This document shows, piece by piece, positions 5,395 to 7,079 of a DNA stretch of 7,079 nucleotides. The DNA comes from an uncultured Clostridia bacterium (GTDB lineage: Bacteria; Bacillota; Clostridia; Oscillospirales; Ruminococcaceae): assembly GCA_946613705.1 (NCBI GenBank), contig CAMOFU010000129.1, positions 1 through 7,079 on the forward strand, in the 5' to 3' direction. Position numbers and translations under genes: made by a program. The stretch's first letter is position 1. Each line of letters opens with the position of its first letter. A model generated the notes under the pieces. That model had not been told where the DNA came from, ran no database searches, and saw only the letters and a list, made by a program, of their open reading frames with translations.

Positions 5395-6120
5395 ATGGCA
5401 GAGATGACTGAGCTTGAACGTGTCAGACAGGCACAGGATTATATCCAGCGTTACTACCAGTTCGAGGAAGCTGTTACAGTCAATCAGCAGAATAAAGAAT
5501 ACTTGCAGGGATATATCCGCAATCAGTATGACGTGGAAAAGGAATTCGATCTGAAGAAAAAGGTCACTGTTGCGGCCGGCTTCGGCGCGGGCGCAGGGCT
5601 CGTTGTCGGGCTGATAGTGTGGGCTGCATCGGGCTCTTGGATCGCGGCGCTCATCACTCTTGTGGTGCTGGCTGCTGCGGGCGCTGCTGTCGGCGCGTTC
5701 GTTCAGAGATACCGCCTTTCGGAAGCGATCGAGACTCAGCGGGATATCAATAACGGCATCAAGGAGCAGATCGAGGGTCTTGAGCTGAGAGACAAGCAGC
5801 TCATCCGTCAGAGAGATGACTACTACAGGGGCCTTGAGAAGAGGATAGATTTTATGTCCATGGATTATATGGACAGTATAGATAAGATCGCCGAGATCAT
5901 GCAGAACGGCGAGGCGGAGACCTGTGAGGACGCTGTGGCGGTGTTCGAGCAGAAGTCGCTGCTTCAGGAGATGACCTCGCTCATCTCCGCACCCGCTCCC
6001 GAGCCCAAGCCGCTCGACCGCGAGAAGGCAAAGGAAATGTTCGGCGACCCCGTTGCTCAGATCAAGGAGAACCGCAGGAAGCGCCGCCGCAAGAAGAGCG
6101 ACGAGCTGTTTTCGATCTGA
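5395..6120 (+). CDS. Membrane-hairpin protein with flanking helical regions and basic tail, function unknown
   Basis: I do not recognise a named family for this 241-residue protein. Residues 1-56 are highly charged and probably helical (TELERVRQAQDYIQRYYQFE). Two membrane segments follow, about 57-79 and 82-103, separated by a very short turn around GSW. The first has a glycine zipper, Gly64-xxx-Gly68-xxx-Gly72. KKK before and RYR after the pair put both ends in the cytoplasm. Residues 107-150 look like coiled coil. The stretch at 163-192 (DKIAEIMQNGEAETCEDAVA and following) recalls a C-terminal motif common in uncharacterised Firmicute proteins that end in EAINLYE-like helices. A Pro-rich linker (199-207) leads to a basic tail KENRRKRRRKKSDELFSI. 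The ATG is set by AAGGGG (5381-5386) at 8 bases. It has its own strong promoter and lies directly upstream of the rplJL unit without a clear terminator. Membrane-anchored scaffolding is possible but not shown. Confidence 0.85.
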   Translation: MAEMTELERVRQAQDYIQRYYQFEEAVTVNQQNKEYLQGYIRNQYDVEKEFDLKKKVTVAAGFGAGAGLVVGLIVWAASGSWIAALITLVVLAAAGAAVGAFVQRYRLSEAIETQRDINNGIKEQIEGLELRDKQLIRQRDDYYRGLEKRIDFMSMDYMDSIDKIAEIMQNGEAETCEDAVAVFEQKSLLQEMTSLISAPAPEPKPLDREKAKEMFGDPVAQIKENRRKRRRKKSDELFSI

Positions 6121-6135
6121 CCGTCGGCGCACCGC

Positions 6136-6165
6136 TTGGTAAATTGGTAAAGATAATAGATAATA
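6136..6165 (+). repeat. Two adjacent short tandem duplications
   Basis: TTGGTAAA occurs twice in tandem (6136-6143, 6144-6151), followed directly by GATAATA twice in tandem (6152-6158, 6159-6165). All copies are perfect. They lie just after the stop codon at 6120, in the spacer before the rplJ promoter. Confidence 0.9.
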
Positions 6166-6179
6166 AAAAATTTACAAAT

Positions 6180-6211
6180 CCCCCGCAGTTGACTGTTGAC
6201 AACGGCGGGGG
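6180..6211. repeat. Inverted repeat enclosing the -35 element of the rplJ promoter
   Basis: CCCCCGC (6180-6186) pairs with GCGGGGG (6205-6211), and inside it GTTG (6188-6191) pairs with CAAC (6200-6203). One A-G mismatch separates the two helices and the loop is 8 bases. No T-run follows on the plus strand, so it is a poor terminator for the gene ending at 6120. Its overlap with the -35 hexamer makes a DNA-level regulatory site plausible. Confidence 0.75.
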
Positions 6212-6224
6212 AATGTGCTATAAT
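6196..6224 (+). promoter_or_regulatory. Near-consensus extended -10 promoter for rplJ-rplL
   Basis: TTGACA (6196-6201), a 17-base spacer and TATAAT (6219-6224), with TGC at 6216-6218 forming an extended -10, give a near-perfect sigma-A promoter. Transcription should begin near 6231. A second -35-like hexamer, TTGACT (6189-6194), lies 7 bases upstream as part of a tandem TTGAC repeat; its spacing to the -10 (24 bases) is too long to be used with it. Confidence 0.93.
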
Positions 6225-6242
6225 AATTCTTGCATTCGTATC

Positions 6243-6356
6243 TAAAGACAGTCGGCAGCGGCGATGAGCTGCGGAAGTCCGACCGAGGAAAGAATAGCAA
6301 GATGATATTTTGCTTACCTGTGTCCTTTTGTCTTTATGCGGCAAAGGGGCTTTTTT
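6243..6356 (+). promoter_or_regulatory. Ribosomal protein L10 leader (autoregulatory attenuator RNA)
   Basis: The segment between promoter and rplJ has the layout of the Rfam L10_leader class. TAAAGAC (6243-6249) can pair over long range with GTCTTTA (6330-6336). Inside lie a hairpin GTCGG/CCGAC (6251-6255, 6279-6283) extended by CAGC/GCTG (6256-6259, 6268-6271), the expected L10 binding arm, and a smaller hairpin GCAA/TTGC (6297-6300, 6310-6313). An intrinsic terminator follows. The long-range helix shares base 6330 and the loop with that terminator, so the two should compete. In Bacillus the L10-L12 complex binds such a leader and favours termination; the same control is inferred here. Confidence 0.85.
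6322..6356 (+). terminator. Attenuator terminator of the L10 leader
   Basis: GTCCTTTTG (6322-6330) pairs with CAAAGGGGC (6342-6350), giving 9 base pairs with two G-U wobbles and an 11-base loop. TTTTTT (6351-6356) follows. It lies 38 bases before the rplJ start, as expected of a regulated attenuator rather than an end-of-gene terminator. Confidence 0.85.
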
Positions 6357-6394
6357 GATGCGCTGCAATAAAACGCAAAGAGGTGAATCCAGAA

Positions 6395-6904
6395 ATGCCA
6401 AGTGAAAAGGTTCTGCTTGCAAAACAGGAAAAGGTCGCTGCTCTTACCGAGCTGCTGAAGAACTCCGTTTCGGGCGTGCTCGTTGATTACAGGGGCATCA
6501 CCGTTGAGGAGGATACCAAGCTGCGTAAGGAGCTGAGAGAGGCGGGTGTCAACTACTTCGTTGAGAAGAATACGATGCTGCGCTTCGCTATGAACAATGC
6601 GGGTCTTGAGGGGCTCACAAACGTTCTTGAGGGTACTACCGCTATCGCGATATCCAATGACGACCAGACCGCTCCCGCAAGAATACTCGGTAAGTTCTCC
6701 GAGGCTTGCAAGGGCGAAAGATTCCTGCTCAAGGCAGGCTATGTCGAGGGCGAGATCTATGACGAGGCAGGCGTTAAGGCGCTGTCCAAGATCCCTTCGA
6801 GAGAAGTTCTGCTCGCACAGCTCGTCGGCTCTCTCCAGGGCCCGATGCAGAAGCTCGCTGCTACCCTGCAGGCTGTTGTGGACAAGGAAAACGGCGCTGC
6901 ATGA
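6395..6904 (+). CDS. rplJ: 50S ribosomal protein L10
   Basis: L10 (uL10) anchors the L7/L12 dimers to 23S rRNA and forms the base of the ribosomal stalk. The 169-residue product has the usual length and landmarks: KQEKVAALTELLKNSVSGVL (10-29), VDYRGITVEEDTKLRKELRE (30-49), VEKNTMLRFA (56-65), EGTTAIAISNDD (79-90) and the C-terminal helix after SREVLLAQLVGSLQGPMQKL that binds L7/L12. The ATG at 6395 is preceded by AGAGGTG (6379-6385) at 9 bases. A GTG at 6383 in the same frame overlaps that ribosome binding site and is rejected as start. It is followed by rplL. The rplK-rplA pair that commonly precedes rplJ is absent; the promoter and leader lie right after an unrelated gene. Confidence 0.97.
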   Translation: MPSEKVLLAKQEKVAALTELLKNSVSGVLVDYRGITVEEDTKLRKELREAGVNYFVEKNTMLRFAMNNAGLEGLTNVLEGTTAIAISNDDQTAPARILGKFSEACKGERFLLKAGYVEGEIYDEAGVKALSKIPSREVLLAQLVGSLQGPMQKLAATLQAVVDKENGAA

Positions 6905-6951
6905 TGCGTCGGCAGCCGCATAGAGCGGCATGAAAACACGGGCTGTGCCCG
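6904..6951 (+). other. Hairpins in the rplJ-rplL spacer
   Basis: Three short stems lie between rplJ and rplL. ATGCG/CGCAT (6904-6908, 6917-6921) and GCCGC/GCGGC (6915-6919, 6925-6929) exclude each other. CGGGC/GCCCG (6939-6943, 6947-6951) has a 3-base loop and is followed by A rather than T residues. None is a plus-strand terminator. They could be RNA-processing or stability elements that help make L7/L12 in excess over L10. Confidence 0.45.
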
Positions 6952-6981
6952 AAAAAATAATATTGAAAAGGAGTAATTATC

Positions 6982-7079
6982 ATGGCTTCCGAGAAGATCC
7001 AGAAATTTGTAGAAGATATCAAGACCCTTTCCGTTCTTGAGCTTGCTGAGCTCGTAGACGCTATCCAGGAGGAGTTCGG
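6982..7079 (+). CDS. rplL: 50S ribosomal protein L7/L12 (N-terminal part; gene runs off the window)
   Basis: L7/L12 (bL12) forms the flexible stalk dimers that recruit and stimulate translation GTPases. Thirty-two codons are visible, reading MASEKIQKFVEDIKTLSVLE and then LAELVDAIQEEF. This is the N-terminal dimerisation and L10-binding domain; the hinge and C-terminal domain lie beyond the edge. The ATG is preceded by AAGGAG (6968-6973) at 8 bases, a stronger site than that of rplJ, which fits the several-fold excess of L7/L12 over L10. It lies 77 bases after the rplJ stop. Confidence 0.96.
   Translation, partial: MASEKIQKFVEDIKTLSVLELAELVDAIQEEF

Noticed and set aside
5224..6132. Minus-strand open frame of 302 codons opposite the coiled-coil membrane protein
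   Set aside because: The plus-strand gene has a consensus promoter, a well-spaced ribosome binding site and coherent membrane topology; the reverse frame has none of these and runs into AT-rich spacer.
6121..6179. Terminator for the gene ending at 6120
   Set aside because: No stem followed by a T-run was found in this stretch. The only strong stem nearby (6180-6211) lacks a T-run and overlaps the rplJ promoter.
6939..6960. Terminator between rplJ and rplL
   Set aside because: The CGGGC/GCCCG hairpin is followed by A residues, not T, on the coding strand, and rplL has its own ribosome binding site but no promoter in the spacer.
1..7079. CRISPR array, insertion sequence, tRNA, toxin-antitoxin or phage genes
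   Set aside because: No regularly spaced repeats, transposase-like frames, terminal inverted repeats, cloverleaf sequences or such gene pairs were seen on either strand.

Overview
The window looks like chromosomal DNA from an anaerobic, low-GC-lineage Firmicute of the Ruminococcus/Oscillospiraceae type. This rests on strong AGGAGG-like ribosome binding sites 8 bases from most starts, a spore-protease gene (gpr) divergent from rpsT as in Bacillus and Clostridium, an L10 leader ahead of rplJ-rplL, GC-rich genes with AT-rich spacers, and a sugar-type ABC solute-binding lipoprotein. The genus is inferred, not proven.

Layout. 1-476 (minus) is the N-terminal part of an ABC solute-binding lipoprotein; its promoter and a cluster of LacI/CcpA-like operator candidates lie in 477-775. 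776-1633 (minus) is gpr. Divergently, 1847-2101 (plus) is rpsT, with a consensus promoter, a roughly 100-base leader able to fold over its Shine-Dalgarno sequence, and a clean terminator. 2288-3835 (plus) is a two-gene unit of unknown function: an 88-residue two-helix membrane protein and a 416-residue lipoprotein. It ends at a bidirectional terminator shared with the convergent CPA2-type cation/proton antiporter gene at 3875-5080 (minus, TTG start). 5395-6120 (plus) encodes an unrecognised membrane-hairpin protein with flanking helical regions and a very basic tail. A near-perfect extended -10 promoter then drives an L10 leader with attenuator, rplJ (6395-6904) and the start of rplL (6982 to the window edge).

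How the genes relate. rplJ and rplL supply the L10 and L7/L12 ribosomal stalk and are probably autoregulated through the leader. rpsT supplies S20. The other genes appear to be separate transcription units: sugar uptake, spore germination, ion homeostasis, and two envelope-associated units of unknown role. No CRISPR array, insertion sequence, tRNA, rRNA or phage gene was seen.

Nothing here is a clear new system. The points most worth a second look are the rpsT leader fold, the inverted repeat and duplicated -35 element at the rplJ promoter, the recurring short tandem duplications in the spacers, and the two unrecognised membrane/lipoprotein units.
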